Positions 23,318 through 36,060 are shown, counted from the first letter of the stretch. The stretch: 64,000 nucleotides of DNA from Panorpa germanica (GCA_963678705.1 OY783204.1:19106759-19170758); one strand, 5' to 3'. Notes: a model not told the origin generated them from the sequence alone. Numbers and translations: made by a program.

Positions 23318-24299
23318 GCTATTAGTAATAAGTATAATATTTAATTTATATGTCTAATGCTTATTGTGGTTTAAATTTGAAAAATTATCAGCTAATAATA
23401 GAATAAACAATAACAAACACTAATAATAATCTTTTAAAATATTTCAAAATATATAACATCTTCAAAATACCGTGTCGGAATAACACTTGTCAGGCCATTT
23501 CTTTGCTTGAACGGTATTTTTCCCATTAAAAAGCAATGCGTTATCAACACACGAAATTCAGATTTTTCCATTGTTTTGAAAATTATAAAAGTATCGTCAC
23601 TAAAACTACTGTAACTTGTAAACTAATGGTCGGAATGTTATGAAATTTTGACACATATTGTTTGAAGGTTGGTACTATTTAAAAATCATATCGATTTGTC
23701 AATCTATATGTAATCCTACATGCGAGATGTTGTCGCTTATCATCTAAACAAAGTGATCATCACGTTTAGAGAGAAAGCTGAATTCCTTTATACGTTACAA
23801 TCAGATTCAAGGTTAACACTCATTAAAAAGATCATAAAACTTTTGTTAATGGTTGGTATCTAGTAAATAGAAGATTTCTTGAGAATGTTGAGCAATGTTA
23901 GTTATTATTTTAACTATTTGTTAACCTTCAATATTAGTTATTGTTAAATATTACGTACAGTTGGCCTTGTCTTTATTGAATGGACCACATCTACTGCGTG
24001 AAATGGTCACTGTTCCGGTCGTTAAAAAATCATAATGTTCAACATATTTTATTTTGTGTTTATTTGATCTTATTTTTTCAAGGTTTGTGTTTGTCTGCTG
24101 TGTGTTGCACAAATATTTATTTAGCGTTACTCCTTATTCAGGCAACCATAATAACTTTGAAAAGTGTTGGTTGGTTTATAGTACCTTTATTTATTTTGTG
24201 TAACGGTTGCTGGTTTCTTCACGTGACGTTATTTTGTGGGCGCAGCTATTACATAACATTACATTATGTTATATAATTTTTATTCCTCTTTTTCATTGA
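23318..24299. other. Spacer without recognised feature
   Basis: Includes an open frame of 98 codons at 23980-24276 rich in hydrophobic residues; its composition is what AT-rich random DNA gives, so it is not called a gene. Confidence 0.35.
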
Positions 24300-24309
24300 A
24301 TTTTTTTTA

Positions 24310-24441
24310 CTTAATTTATTTAACGTCGGCCTATATCCGATAGTGTGTCCTATCACCGACGACCTTCTACTATGTTGGCAGTTTTTGTGGTGCGGTGGCC
24401 TCATGTATGTGAACTCCACCGCTGCCTAATACTTTTTGTTT
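24310..24441 (-). repeat. SINE 3'-half fragment
   Basis: 'atttatttaacgtcggccta', 'cctatcaccgacgacctt' and 'tgttggcagt...gtggcctcat' match the 3' body of the full SINE at 42989-43255. The tRNA-like head is absent, typical of 5'-truncated copies made by target-primed reverse transcription. Confidence 0.75.
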
Positions 24442-25844
24442 TATGTATGTACAAATCAAATTAACTTAAGGTTGTCCTGTTGTCTAGAGTTTGAAAATTT
24501 AAGGTCTTTTGAGGATGTCTTTTTATAATAAAAATAATGAAAAACGATATTTTAACTATTTAGGCTTATTATTACACTTCTTCTACATACAAAAAAATCT
24601 TTTTTGAAATTAAAAATAAGTGAATTATTTTAAAAGTGGCGCTGTCAAAAAATTGGACCTTGACGATGTTGTCGATTTTGGCTCTTCTATTTATCTAAAA
24701 AATATAAACTAAGAAAATTATTAATTAGTATGAGCATAGTTATTAGTTTTAAATTGACTGGACTTTTTTTACCATTTATTTAATGAAAAAAGAAGGAAAT
24801 TATTGAAATAGAAAAATGATTATAGTTCCAACGATAGCTATTGATGTTGTGAATAATATATTAAAATTTTAAGCGATTCGGTTGAATAGTTGTTTTTGTT
24901 TCTACAACACCATGTCGAAAAAAGTAATTGAGATAAATCAGAATTGATATAATAAGGAATGCAATTAAGGTAATTCCTTAAGGTAGTTTTTAATTTAACT
25001 GGATAAAAGCATCCAGTGCATACATGATTTTAATACAACTTTGCTTAATTATTCTTTAATTAAATATAAATAAATATAAATTATATGTGGCTAATCATTT
25101 TAAAATTAACCACGCCGTTTTTACAAAAAACGAAATCTAAATTTTTCCAAAAATTATAATGCTATTGATATATGAGTATGATATATTGATATTTTTAAAG
25201 TTTTGTAAATTAATTTTTTTCTTTTGGACTTAACCGCATTGATTTTTGAGCGTCTCATATACTATAAACCAAATGAAAGGAATATTCTATTTGTTTTGTC
25301 GTGACAATCGCAAAACAAAAAGAACAAAACAAACAAAAATCATATCTTTTTTTGTATTTTAATTCGAGTATTATCATCATTTAAAATATAAACATCTATC
25401 CATATAGAAATGAAACTAAAAGTTGTTCTGTGCAACTTTTATAAATAAAATATTAACACATATTAATATTTCATATAATTAAAAAGTTGTACAAATTTCG
25501 CTTTTATTTTTATTTTAGCTTCCGGCTAGCTTAACAGTCTTTTTATCTGTATAAACAAAGTTCAATGTCTTCGTGCGTGTGTGATCGTCTGATTCGTCTG
25601 TTTCGTACACGGATTTGTTTTTAAAAATAATTTTTTTTCGTTATATGAGGTAAAAATGTTTGTTTGGTATTCAGTCACCAGGATCGCCATGTATGTAGGT
25701 GTTTGTATTTTACATATACATATGTATATTTATTTTTTTAATTGATTTAGCTAGGCTTTACATTCTTCTCACCTTAAATCATTTCCATTTCATGAAATTA
25801 ACTTCAAATTATTCATAGTATCTAATTAAACTTAAACTAATGAC
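24442..25844. other. AT-rich spacer without recognised feature
   Basis: No supported gene, RNA or repeat. Confidence 0.4.
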
Positions 25845-26125
25845 ATGTCCTTCTTCTTCTTCTTATGGCTCTCTTTCTGTCCTCTACTTCCCTACTTAAC
25901 CATTTTAAACTCCGTGTTTCTCCCCCTTTTCCTTTTTATTCTTCCTTCTTCTCTGTATTTCCGCTATCTACCTCCTCCCTTCTCTGTCTCCTCTCAGCAG
26001 CTCCTCTATCTTCTCTTCATTGACAATCCTAACCTCGCATTCCCCTCTTATATAGAACAATGTCTCCTTTCCTCAGGTACACATTCTGCAGAAACTTCTA
26101 TGTATTCAGGTCCAGGGTTCTAGTC
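25845..26125 (-). pseudogene. GA-rich LINE 3'-end fragment (C-terminal domain)
   Basis: On the minus strand the frames, with shifts, resemble a LINE tail: Glu-Cys-Val-Pro-Glu-Glu-Arg..., a Glu-Cys, then IEELLRGDREG-like text. This fits the conserved end of insect LINE ORF2. Multiple frameshifts are present. The pyrimidine-rich plus-strand frame is only its shadow. Confidence 0.45.
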
Positions 26126-26513
26126 TGGCCAACCTTGTCGGATTGTAGGGTAAAATTTTATCCATAACCAATACTTGTACGTAACACACGATATTAAGGA
26201 TCGTCCATTGACATTTCCTTATTTTACACTATTTATAGTTTTATTTTTACACTACTTTTATGACTCTTAAGACTTCTTGTGTTTCTGACAGGGTGCCATG
26301 TCGGGCAATTATTAATAATACTTTCTCTGTCAGGGACTAGTCGGTCTACTCGTGTATCTCGGGTAAAATTTCTACTCGGGAAGTTCTATTAAAATAATTT
26401 TATAATATTTTATTACGGTATACAGATTTGAGATTAACGTTTCAACGCTTTTCGATTCGATTTCGATTTTAAATTGTGTTTCGTATCAAGTGTACAGATT
26501 TGCAGATTTCTAA

Positions 26514-26883
26514 GGCCGTCCGCACATGGGTCGACTCATTGCAAACGCGAGCCCCGAATCTGTCCGAACGGAATGACAGTGCAACTGTGTTGTTAGTAAT
26601 AGAACGCACGTGTATACGAGTGAGAGCATTTTGAGTGACTGTGTTTCTAGGTTGCAGGGCAATTACGTTGCATGCTTTTGATGGTGACATGCACAAATAC
26701 TATTCAAAAGTATTTAAATACATATAAATACCTCAGAATACGACACAATAAAATCCCCTATTATGCTATTGTTAAACATTCTATACAGCCACGAAACACG
26801 GCTCGACATGGCTCGTTTTTCGTTTTTGTTGGAAACTTCGTACGCGGTTAATTTGCAATCAGTCGTCCCGTGTGCAGACGGTC
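26514..26883. mobile_element. PIF/Harbinger-like MITE, family A, copy 1
   Basis: Terminal inverted repeats of about 33 bp: GGCCGTCCGCACATGGG at the left and the complement of CCCGTGTGCAGACGGTC at the right, both followed inward by a TTGCAAA block. TAA lies directly outside each end (26511-26513 and 26884-26886), fitting the 3-bp TWA duplications of PIF/Harbinger. No transposase is encoded. Confidence 0.75.
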
Positions 26884-27039
26884 TAAGTGTACTTCTAAAT
26901 TTCTATTGCTCTCAAAAATCTGACAGTATAGTCTTCTCAAACATGAGATTCGATCAGAGACCCTGTTCCTGATTTTCGCTCATCTTCTTTTCTCCAAATT
27001 TCATATGATGTTTTGGAAAAGAAGAAGAGTTTCTATTGA

Positions 27040-27150
27040 TAAACAAATATCCTAAACATATAATAACCATATCTACAAAATACACAAATATTATATTACA
27101 ATTAATGCGAGATATAACCTAGCTTAGTAATATAATAAAAAAAATAGAGA
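27040..27150 (+). repeat. Short repeat with 'taatataataaaaaaaa' tail, copy 1
   Basis: Blocks 'aaatattatattacaattaa' and 'cctagcttagtaatataata' recur at 39930-40045 and, shorter, at 45440-45545. The shared A-rich tail suggests the 3' end of a retroposon, but no coding part is attached. Confidence 0.5.
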
Positions 27151-28659
27151 CATTTAAAGGCATTTAAAAGTTGCACTAGTTCTGTCCGCCCCGATTCCAA
27201 TAAGTGTAAACAATTATGTACTTTCGTGTTTAAATACTATAACAACGCTAATAAATCCGTCAAAACAAGCATTACAACACCATTAATCAACTAGAGGCCT
27301 TATTAGCATACCGGCAAACACATAAACACTGCAGCGTTAATCAAAATCTCGTATATTCAAATAGGGGTTTCAGGGGCACATCAATTAACTCAATTTTTAA
27401 TTTTTTTAAATCAGTCTGAACTTGACCTACATTAAGATACCAGCGATTACGAGTGCCAGTGTTATCAACGCCTCATTATCATATCTCGTTCAGATCTCAA
27501 CGCATTCATCAGTTGTAAATATTATGGATGTATGTATTAATCATTAATCACAGAGGCGGACGTAGTTAAAAAAGGGGTTCCCTCTCAAAACATGTAAACT
27601 GTACGTAGTAAAAATCGTAGGTTAAAAAAAATAAAATTTAATTGTATTTTAAGGACGTTTCATGAAAATCACTTTTCTTACGATTTTCTTAAAAATTCAT
27701 GGACTCCGTAGATGACGTTTGAGGAATAACGGCCAACACAATTGATATTAAAAAGGAGTGGACAGAACTCACTGTCCATATTGTTAAGTTATTATAAAAT
27801 TAGATTAGAAGGAATTGACAATTTAAATAATAAACTTTAAATGTCGTTTCTTTGATTTCAGGTAGGATAGTACGATTTAAGTTAAACAGTGTAATTATTA
27901 TAATGTGTATGTAAATTACTAAAATAAAAGTCTTTGATTTCAGAGCAACACATAAGTTTGATTAAAAATTTACAATTTCTAATAAAATTGAAGATATTGT
28001 CTTATAAAACGACATTTATGGTTAAAAATAAGAAAAATGGACAAACTACGATTTAAATGTGTTGTATTAGGGTCAACAGACGGAAAACAAATGTGATGTG
28101 TATTTATATTTAATAATGTCCTTTATACATAAAAAAGTTTCAACTCCTTGCGGTACTAAATTTTTAGATTTTGACTGTTAAAGTTTGTATTTTTTAACAT
28201 ACGAACCCTACACCGATCTAAGTTGAACCGGATGCTATGTAATATAACAATGATAATTTTCTTACGATTACTTTGAAAAACTTAGAATCATTAATTGAGA
28301 ATATGACAAATATTGTCCTGTAAAGAAAATTATAGCAAGCAATATTCGTTTCCTTATAAAATATTTTGAAAGTGAGCTACTTTTGATCGTTTTCGGCTTT
28401 CCTCACGTAATCTAGTGACTAGAAGATTGTGACCTGAATAAGTCGCACAGTGTTTACATAGGAAGACCTTTCTGTAGCTTGGTCACGATTGTTTGTTGGA
28501 AATAAACCTGGAAATCGACTTTGCGAGCAGTGTGTTAGCAAATTTAACAAAATGTTGTATTGGAAGTCATTAAAATTCCAATGGTATGATAAAGCTCTTA
28601 GCCCCTCGGATTTGGAAGAGCAAATTAACCCCCAATTAGAAGCAATTTAACAGCTGACA
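27151..28659. other. Spacer without recognised feature
   Basis: No coding frame, RNA gene or repeat supported. Confidence 0.4.
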
Positions 28660-28985
28660 TACTGCGCTCGGGTCTGTTTTGGACGGTGTGGTGCGCTAAC
28701 TCTCTGCCACTCTTCCCACTATATCTCGGGAACGGTTGATCACACAAAAAAATGCATAAAGCCAAATTTGTAGAGAATTGTATGATCATCTATACGTTTT
28801 ATAATACTCTCTAGTGACATTTGACGCATAGGAAACGAAATATTTGCAAAAAAACCAAGTGTTGTGACCTTTGACCTCATGTATCTTGAGACGCAGACAC
28901 TAGATTGTATGAGACTTCTTAGCCAGTCTTCAGAACATCAAAACTAAGGTCTATGCAAAATTTCAGCTTGTTATCTTTTATTTCG
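28660..28985. repeat. Possible transposon fragment with 'gacctttgacctc' motif
   Basis: Phrases such as 'atatctcgggaacggtt' and 'gacctttgacctcatgtatc' resemble in style the arms of the element at 22261-23317 ('tgacctttgaccccgaata', 'cctgagatatcgc'). Alignable homology is short, so the relation is only suggested. Confidence 0.25.
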
Positions 28986-30289
28986 AGGTTAAATACTGGA
29001 CTATTTATTATATTATTAAATATTGGTTATTTTAATAGACTATTCTTTATACTAGTATTTAGAATACTATTTGTAAATTCTTAATTGAATAAATTTGCAA
29101 AAAGTGATTATAATATCATTTTACAATTCTTGCAAAATAATTAAAATAATCACCATTCCTAGTTTTGGTTTTATAATGTAGATGGCCTTCGCGGTTACAA
29201 TATTTTTTTAAATTAATTGATCATCGGTAAAGTTATTTTGTAATCCTTTATCTAATTTTGAATAAAATGTATAAAAATGAAAGCATTTTTAAATAAATTA
29301 CGATTAATGTGGTGGAAACAAGATTACGTACATAAATTAAGAAATATCTAAATTAAAAAAAAGAAAGGTTTGTTTTAATTAATTATTTAGAATTTCGTTA
29401 ATTTTTATTAGTCTGGCTTGCTTGAAGACCTGTTAAATATAGAAACAAAATAGAAATTGGTTTTAAATTACAAATGTGTGTAAAACAGCATCGGATATTT
29501 TATTTATGTACTTATTAAGGCATAGTATAGTGCGGTGTGGTCTAAAGCGTGAAGGGAAAATAATTTTATAATTAATTCACTTTGCTGCGTCTTAGAAAGT
29601 AGTAGACCTCTCAGTTTGGGTTTGTCCTTAAATACCTTAATGTCAGTCTTCAAGTTCCATAAAGTAGTATTCAGTATTATGCATATTTTAACGCATAGTC
29701 ATTCACAGTACCATTTTCAAATTAATTTATTTTTGAAGTTTTCTTAATTTTTTGAGAACCTTACAAGGTCCAATGTTTTAAGTTAAAAATATTAAATTAA
29801 GAAAAACTATATTGTATTATAACCTCCAAAATGTGACAATCTGTCAAAATACTGTTGGATTTACTTTTAAAAGAAGTTTCTAGAACAATTTCTATTACTA
29901 ATTGTTATTAACCAACTAAACTAAACTTAAATTAAAACACAAATGTGAAAAGGAATGCTTAAACGAAAACCTGAAATCTAGACTACAATATTAAATAAAA
30001 ACAGTAAATTAAATATCAAAACAGTGAGTAGGAATGAGGCTTTAGTTTCTTTCTTCGTTTTTATTTTTGTATTTTATTTAACTTAGAATATACACTTAGA
30101 ATTATGAATTTAGAATTAATGACTTTTCAGAGTACCAACAGTTTAAAAATTAGAATTGTTTTAGAATTAGAAGTACCACGTTTGAGTAATGTGAGTAATA
30201 CCTGTGGACGCCTACCCTTATAAGTTATTTGGAATAACTAATAGAGAAGTAAAAAAGGGTTCTGTAGAAGTCCTACACCTGTACTAACA
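28986..30289. other. AT-rich spacer without recognised feature
   Basis: No gene or repeat can be supported. Confidence 0.4.
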
Positions 30290-30504
30290 GACTTACTTTA
30301 TAAAGTTTTCTCTGACGTCAAACGTCATAAGGTGAACTCTGTGAACTAGTGTGATATTCATTTGTTTGTGAATATTGGCAAATAAAACTATAGTGAAAAT
30401 GCAACAAGGTTAAACTTTTATTTGCCAATATTAAGAAACAAATGATTATCACACTGGTACAATTCATGACGCATGACGTCAGAGAAAAAGTTACAAAATA
30501 AGTC
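30290..30504. mobile_element. Foldback MITE, 215 bp, near-complete palindrome
   Basis: The left arm (30290-30387) and right arm (30416-30504) are reverse complements with scattered mismatches around a 28-base loop. Landmarks are TTTTCTCTGACGTCA, 'attcatttgttt' and AATATTGGCAAATAAAA. A half copy (one arm plus loop) lies at 38927-39035. No open frame is contained. Confidence 0.75.
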
Positions 30505-31281
30505 GCACAATTTTTCTCTGTCTCTCTCGTCATTCGCTTGTTTGTTCCTAAATCTCATTTGATGTTTTATGTTTCTTGGTCGTTGTTTATTCTTTTCCAC
30601 TCCTAATTCTCTGTTTCATAATACTACGGTTTCCTTTAGCTCTTTCTCTTTCTTTTTCCGCTTTTCCTCCCGTTCTCTTGCTTAGTTTTGTTAATGAATA
30701 TTGTGATTTTAGCTAGCTGAGTTTTGATTGCCGAAATTGCGTTATATTTTCTGGGTTTGTATGTTCTTTCGCTGAAATGATCACACTACCTCTTTATTGC
30801 TCTCTGTTGGTTTCCTCTCATCACGAAAGATTATGGCTATGGATCCTCTATCCAACAAAATTTGAATAACCAGACTATCATTATTAGTATACGAAAGGTC
30901 GCTACAGTTTCCGTGGACACTTCTCTTGAAGGAGGATGAGGATTAAAAAAGGGAGATCTTTAATGGAAAAACCAATTCATATTGTGTTAAGCTATATTGG
31001 CTTTCGCTTTCTACATTTGATTAAATATTACAGAGAAGTTTAAAATTCTTGGACTCGCTGCAACATTTTTTAGTGAGATTTTTTTTTTATCAGAATTATT
31101 TACAACGCGTTTCCTAGAATCTGAGATCCGCAAAGACTAAAAGTCTGGGAAGCCGTGGCTAAACATCCAGAGATAAGTATGTCATGGACGTATATCATTA
31201 AATTACACAAATTTACAATATTGTTATATAAGTAACATTTAAAATAAACACAACGCACACGAGTGAGCAGACCGTGTAGAC
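30505..31281. other. Spacer without recognised feature
   Basis: Pyrimidine-rich around 30510-30680; no gene supported. Confidence 0.35.
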
Positions 31282-31564
31282 CAGGGATGAGCAAAGAGCT
31301 GGCCTCGGGCCGTGTATGGTCTGGCTCACTTTATTAAAAAGCCGGCCTTATTATATATTTTTATGTGTTAAATTAGAAAAAAACAATTACAAGAAATACA
31401 GATTTATTTTAGTTACCACTCATAAACTATTTGGGAAAGCGATTAGGTTGAAAGCTATCCTGCGGTACGTGAGGGTAACAGGGGGAGAAGACCTGGAGTC
31501 AAGTGACGTAATGTTCTTCATCTATTTTATTTGGCATAATGTAAACATTTATTTCCATAATATA

Positions 31565-31835
31565 AGCAAGAAAAGATGGTTCAGAGTCACGCAAAATTAT
31601 ATCAACTATAATCGGAATCAAAAGTAATAATTGCAAAATTCTAGCTCATCTGAATAAAATTAATCTTAAATCTGACGATAGATGTCAATGTGGTGAATCA
31701 GGAGCTTATAGTTTACATAGATAAAAATTTAACAATGAAATATTAGATGTGATTCCTTTTCCCTTGTAATACTAAATTTTTGTTAAGTGATTCAAAATTA
31801 ATTAGTGAATTATTCAAATATTTAGACAATACTGA
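31565..31835 (+). pseudogene. LINE C-terminal tail fragment within the hAT
   Basis: Translation from about 31570 includes KRWFR, then NCKILAHLNKINLKSDDRCQCGE, matching the 60.2-kb copy (KRWFRWF...KSDDRCQCGE). The homology runs on through the 'ctaaatttttgttaagtg' block. Stops and small indels make it non-functional. Confidence 0.65.
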
Positions 31836-32069
31836 AATAGAATTATAAATTTCATGTTAAAAAATATAATAAAAATAACTATGACGACTAAATTTCAAGG
31901 CTAAATAAATAAGAAATACGTATTTCGATATTATAAGAAAATATATAAAACAAATATCAGTCTTGTTCATTTTATACCCTAATTTTAAATAGTTTTGTTA
32001 ATAGAAAGCTCAAAATATTTTCTGGATTTAATAGGAAAAAAACTACGTTCTTTTCAAGTTAGGCAACAT

Positions 32070-32295
32070 CCCAGTAAACATTTTGGAGTCACTTTGCCAT
32101 CATATTGAAGATGTGTATGATTTTTTTTGTCATGAAAGAGTTTCTCACAGTCGTTTATATGAAATGTCTATTTCATCGGCTAGAAATGACGAATCCACTC
32201 CACCTGTCAGAATACAAAAAAAAATAAAGTTGATTGAAGTGCAATAGTAATAGAAACGTCACAAAACAGGACACTTCACCAAATTATTTACTGGG
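32070..32295 (+). mobile_element. CCCAGTAAACA MITE, copy 1 (226 bp)
   Basis: Ends CCCAGTAAACATTTTGG and the complement-type AAATTATTTACTGGG. The interior matches copies at 36751-37004 and 46918-47131, which lie in the opposite orientation. It is non-coding and sits inside the hAT at 31283-32618, so it is younger than that element. Confidence 0.75.
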
Positions 32296-32618
32296 ATGAA
32301 AGGTGAAGCGTTTGTAAAGAGTCCAAAATGGAATCACGAGGATTATGGGTGTTCCCTTGGTCAATAATGCAATGAAAATTATGAAATGTTTTTTAAGTGT
32401 TTATGTTTGCGAGAATATAGTGAAAAGTGACAATCGATCGAAGTTAAATGTCACAAAGTCACTGTGTTGTTTATACCATATCTGCAAATATAGACTAATT
32501 GCTTGCAATCGCTTTGTTTATGATATTTTCTCATAACAATTATTGTTAGATTTTATGCGGCCCGAAATTATTAAATTTGAAGTTGACTTATTATAAACAA
32601 GGTTTCTCATCCCTGCCG

Positions 32619-33470
32619 TAGACCGTGCAGACGAAGTATAAGTATGACGACTTTTTGACACATCTGTTTCATAACACCGTGGTTTTTTTATTGCCTGTCC
32701 TATCTGTTCTTTAGATGGTCAAATCTTGATCCATTCAGCTAACATGCAGATTGTAGATGCTCTATGTTAATTTCTTTTGTTTCGTAATCGTCTCTAACCG
32801 AACCCGGTAACATATTTGGACATCTTAATTTTTTGTAATTCTTATCTAATAGTTTTCTAACGTTGTATAATTGATAAATTAGTATTATTTATCTTAACGT
32901 ATGCATAATTTGTAGATGTTGAAATTCTATCATCGTTATTTGTAGGAAGTATTTGTTTTTTAATTGTGTACCTTGTTTTTTATTGCTTCTTCTTGATTAG
33001 GGCAATTTCCAATCCATCATAACAACTGATATTAATCTAGATAGAAAATTGTCTTGCAGTGTAAGGTTCACACTTTGCTAACTTGCCACAAACTAATTCC
33101 AAGGTCCCTTTCGTACTTCTTATATAGAAATTGTATTGCATTTGCTAGCTTACTGTAACCTTATTCAAGTCTTACATAGCGTTACATTTTTCACCTGAGA
33201 AATAAATATTGTGATATCTATCTATCGTTTGGGAGTAGTGGATCCAGTAATCCACTTATTTCTAATTAATTAATTAATTGTAAAATTGATGAAATTATTG
33301 AGTGAATAAATCTGTTGGAAAATTTTTGGGCTCCAAGAGCCCGGTCCATCTTAGGGCACAGGAAAGAATGGTATAGAATCTGTGACAAATTCACACTAGA
33401 ATGCAATATTATTTTTTTCCGTTTCGCTAATGTCTTGCGACGCTTCAGGGGCTTCTAAAAATTACAGTGG
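32619..33470. other. Spacer without recognised feature
   Basis: No supported gene or repeat. Confidence 0.35.
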
Positions 33471-33474
33471 AGGT

Positions 33475-33600
33475 CGCACTAGTCTTGACGGTAAAAGTTC
33501 AACAAATTTAGTACACACAAGTCCAAATAACGTTAACTTATGAACGAAAATATCTGAATGTTTGATGTCGCATGTTGGAGTCGTATTAAGCGGGCTCCAA
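33475..33600 (+). repeat. Fragment of the 58-kb/59-kb repeat family
   Basis: 'gtaaaagttcaacaaattta', 'gtccaaataa' and 'gatgtcgcatgtt' match 58382-58490 and 59700-59800 in order. Only the last third of the repeat is present. Confidence 0.65.
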
Positions 33601-33970
33601 ACGATGCGGTGAATTTTTGATACAAATGTTTGCCTACAACGTGTGGGTCAAATATTAGAAGATTGACATGGCAAGATTTCTGCTACACGGTGAGACGAAT
33701 GTTTGATCTGAATGATTTTTTTTTTTTTTTAATTTGTTGATATTATTAACACTGACACTGTTTAACAAAAACTTTCAAGTAAATAAATAAACTTTCAAAG
33801 TATAAAACCTAATAATTTCAAGTATAAAGCTTGTATGACGTTACGTGGACAGAACTGAGATGCAGTATACGTCTGATTTCATTTGCAGCTTATACGCAAT
33901 CTACAAATGAAACTGTTGTAGACAGTAGCCCTAAGATTAAGAATTATCAAGGTCACTTTACCCTAACTCA

Positions 33971-34072
33971 GAGTTGGCGAACTATTATGGCACGCGTCTC
34001 CTAATTTCATAAATATGATTTATAACTTTTTGACAGGCACAGATAAAAAGGTTCGCTATCCCTACACTAGCC
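33971..34072. mobile_element. Possible ~100-bp hAT remnant
   Basis: CAGAGTTGGCGAACT at the left and AAGGTTCGCTATCCC at the right resemble the ends of the hAT at 49590-51019 (CAGGGTAGGCGAACC). 'tggcacgcgt' follows inside, again like that element. It is too short to be more than an internally deleted remnant. Confidence 0.4.
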
Positions 34073-34865
34073 ACTGTATCAGCAGCACTTTTTACGAAGC
34101 TTAGAAAGTACTAGTGTCAATGTCATCTAATTCACTTTTTATTCGCTTGGCACGTCAATGCACAAAATCACACTCAATTATTTTCACATTTGCTGGTCTC
34201 GAAGGTCTCTATTTTGTTTTTACTTTTTAATTTTATACTATTTATCTTCTACAATTTAAGGCAAGCTACTTTTTAAAATAAATCCATTTCACAATGCACG
34301 AATTAATCTAATCCTTTCCAATGCTTAACATTGGATTTTTTTTGTGTTAATTAATGATGCAGTTTAAAAGATCGATTAGACTTTAGAATGTTAGAAAAAA
34401 TATGAAGGATTCGGATATATTAATTAATTTGCTCTGATTAAGTTTTGTAATAAGATTTTAACCTAGTTTCATAAGTTATGGGCTGAATTGAGTTCTATAG
34501 TCTTAAATTCTATAAAATTGTAATATTATTTAAAGGAACAAACATTGCGTCATCTTGTGATATCATTAATGTAGTTGTTTTCATATTTGTACAGGATATT
34601 AGATAAATATAAGATCTCAAATAAATAAATAACATATTCATTCATCTATAATTTCTGATTAATATTTTTCGTGAAAGTGTCAATCTTAGTTACTTTTAAA
34701 TTTTAATCTTAAATTGTATGTTTTTAATGTTATACTACAATAATTTAATTATCTCTAATACTAAACTAAGTATAGATATACTTATCTAGTAGCTTACATT
34801 TCAATAATTACACGGTGTTGCTCCAATGAACAATTCTACATGATTAGGTTACTAGGTCCGAGGGT
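34073..34865. other. AT-rich spacer without recognised feature
   Basis: No supported gene or repeat. Confidence 0.4.
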
Positions 34866-34869
34866 TTAG

Positions 34870-35215
34870 TCCTGTGAAGTCTTCAAACAACATTACTATC
34901 AAGCAACATTTGCGTCACGGCGATGTTTTCGTAGTTACAAAGCCACAATTCGTGATTCGCTGCTATAGTTTTGATTTCTTCTCCGACTGTGTTAATCTTC
35001 AGGTCTCTATGTATGTCGTCATTGCGGATATACCAGGATAATACAAACGCAAATAATTTTAACTATTCTTCTCAGAACTTTATTTTGGAACGTTTGTATT
35101 GCTTTTACGTTGAATTTCTTGGTGCAACCCCAGAGTTGCACTCCATACGTCAACACTGACTTTAGCACTGAGTTTATATATGAGCAGCTTGTTTTCAATG
35201 TTTAGTTTAGAGCGT
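34870..35215 (-). pseudogene. Jockey-type LINE reverse transcriptase, C-terminal remnant
   Basis: The minus strand, with frameshifts, reads SKLNIENKLLIYKL, then a Trp-Gly-Cys-like segment 'GAPRNST', FQNKVLRRIV, IRNDDIHRDL, and TVGEEIKTIAANHEL. This is the usual end of Jockey-clade ORF2, after the catalytic domain. Several frame changes show it is dead. The upstream catalytic part (YADD) is absent. Confidence 0.7.
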
Positions 35216-35988
35216 CGCACAATCAGCTAATACATATTGCTGTATTTTATTACATTTGTTTAATTTATTTACGTGCAACAGAAAGGATATTTTCATTAGG
35301 ACGAAACATATTTCATGTTTCACTCACACTTATTTCGTTACAAAGAGTAAGAGTGAGAAAAAAAATATAGCATGCAGATTTTCTGGTAATGGACATACTT
35401 GACTAAAATAAATGAGGATTAAACAGTCGGCACAATATTTTTAGCGCGTTTATATGAGGGCCTCTAAGTACACAGAGATCGTTTAAAAAATTCGGATTTA
35501 ATAGCAGACAATAAAAATTGTTTCCTTCCTATTTCGTGGTATGGCTATGGAAATTGAATCAAGGTCGTTTGAAGACTATCGGCAATAATTAAAGCAAACA
35601 ATTTTTTTTAACTGTCTGTCAGACACATGCTAATAAATTTGGTATTGCAAATCGTGCAATGCCATTCATTTTTTTAATATATCAGCGTGCACATATGTCT
35701 CACGAAACTGCTGGGATTTGTTTGACGTTATGTATAATAGATTAAATGCGACCTTGCGTAACCACCAATTTTATTTTCATCATGTAAAAGGGTCAAACCT
35801 GGATTTAAATTAGACTTTTCAGAGAGAGGTGCGCCTTAACTTCGCTGCCATCTTGAAAACAATAGTGTGGATTACACTCTTTTGTTTATTTTGAAAATTA
35901 TGACGGTATACGTGTAGTTGGGGTACCGCATCTTGGCAATTCAGTATGTTGTTATGTTTTGCGCGTGTACCACTGCTAGACTATATAT
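35216..35988. other. Spacer without recognised feature
   Basis: No supported gene or repeat. Confidence 0.35.
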
Positions 35989-36060
35989 CAGGTGTTCCCA
36001 AACTTTTGGTGTCTGTGTGCCACATTGAGTAATTTAAAATATAATTTTAAATATGGGGTT
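35989..36060 (+). mobile_element. Solo hAT-like terminus
   Basis: CAGGTGTTCCCAAACTTTTGG followed by 'gtgtgccaca' is a typical hAT left end. No matching right end was found downstream, so either that end is lost or this is a truncated remnant. Confidence 0.4.

Larger units (their letters stand above)
31283..32618. mobile_element. Decayed hAT-type element with nested insertions
   Basis: Ends are CAGGGATGAGCAAAG at the left and the complement of CTTTGCTCATC-like 'ggtttctcatccctg' at the right, both with 'cgggcc'/'ggcccg' subterminal motifs. The outside octamers are gtgtagac and ccgtagac, a probable 8-bp target duplication with two changes. The interior has no recognisable transposase but holds a LINE tail fragment (31565-31830) and a MITE (32070-32295), so it served as a target for later insertions. 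Confidence 0.65.

Noticed and set aside
23980-24276. 98-codon hydrophobic frame
   Set aside because: Composition is that of random AT-rich sequence; no acceptor, homologue or conserved motif.
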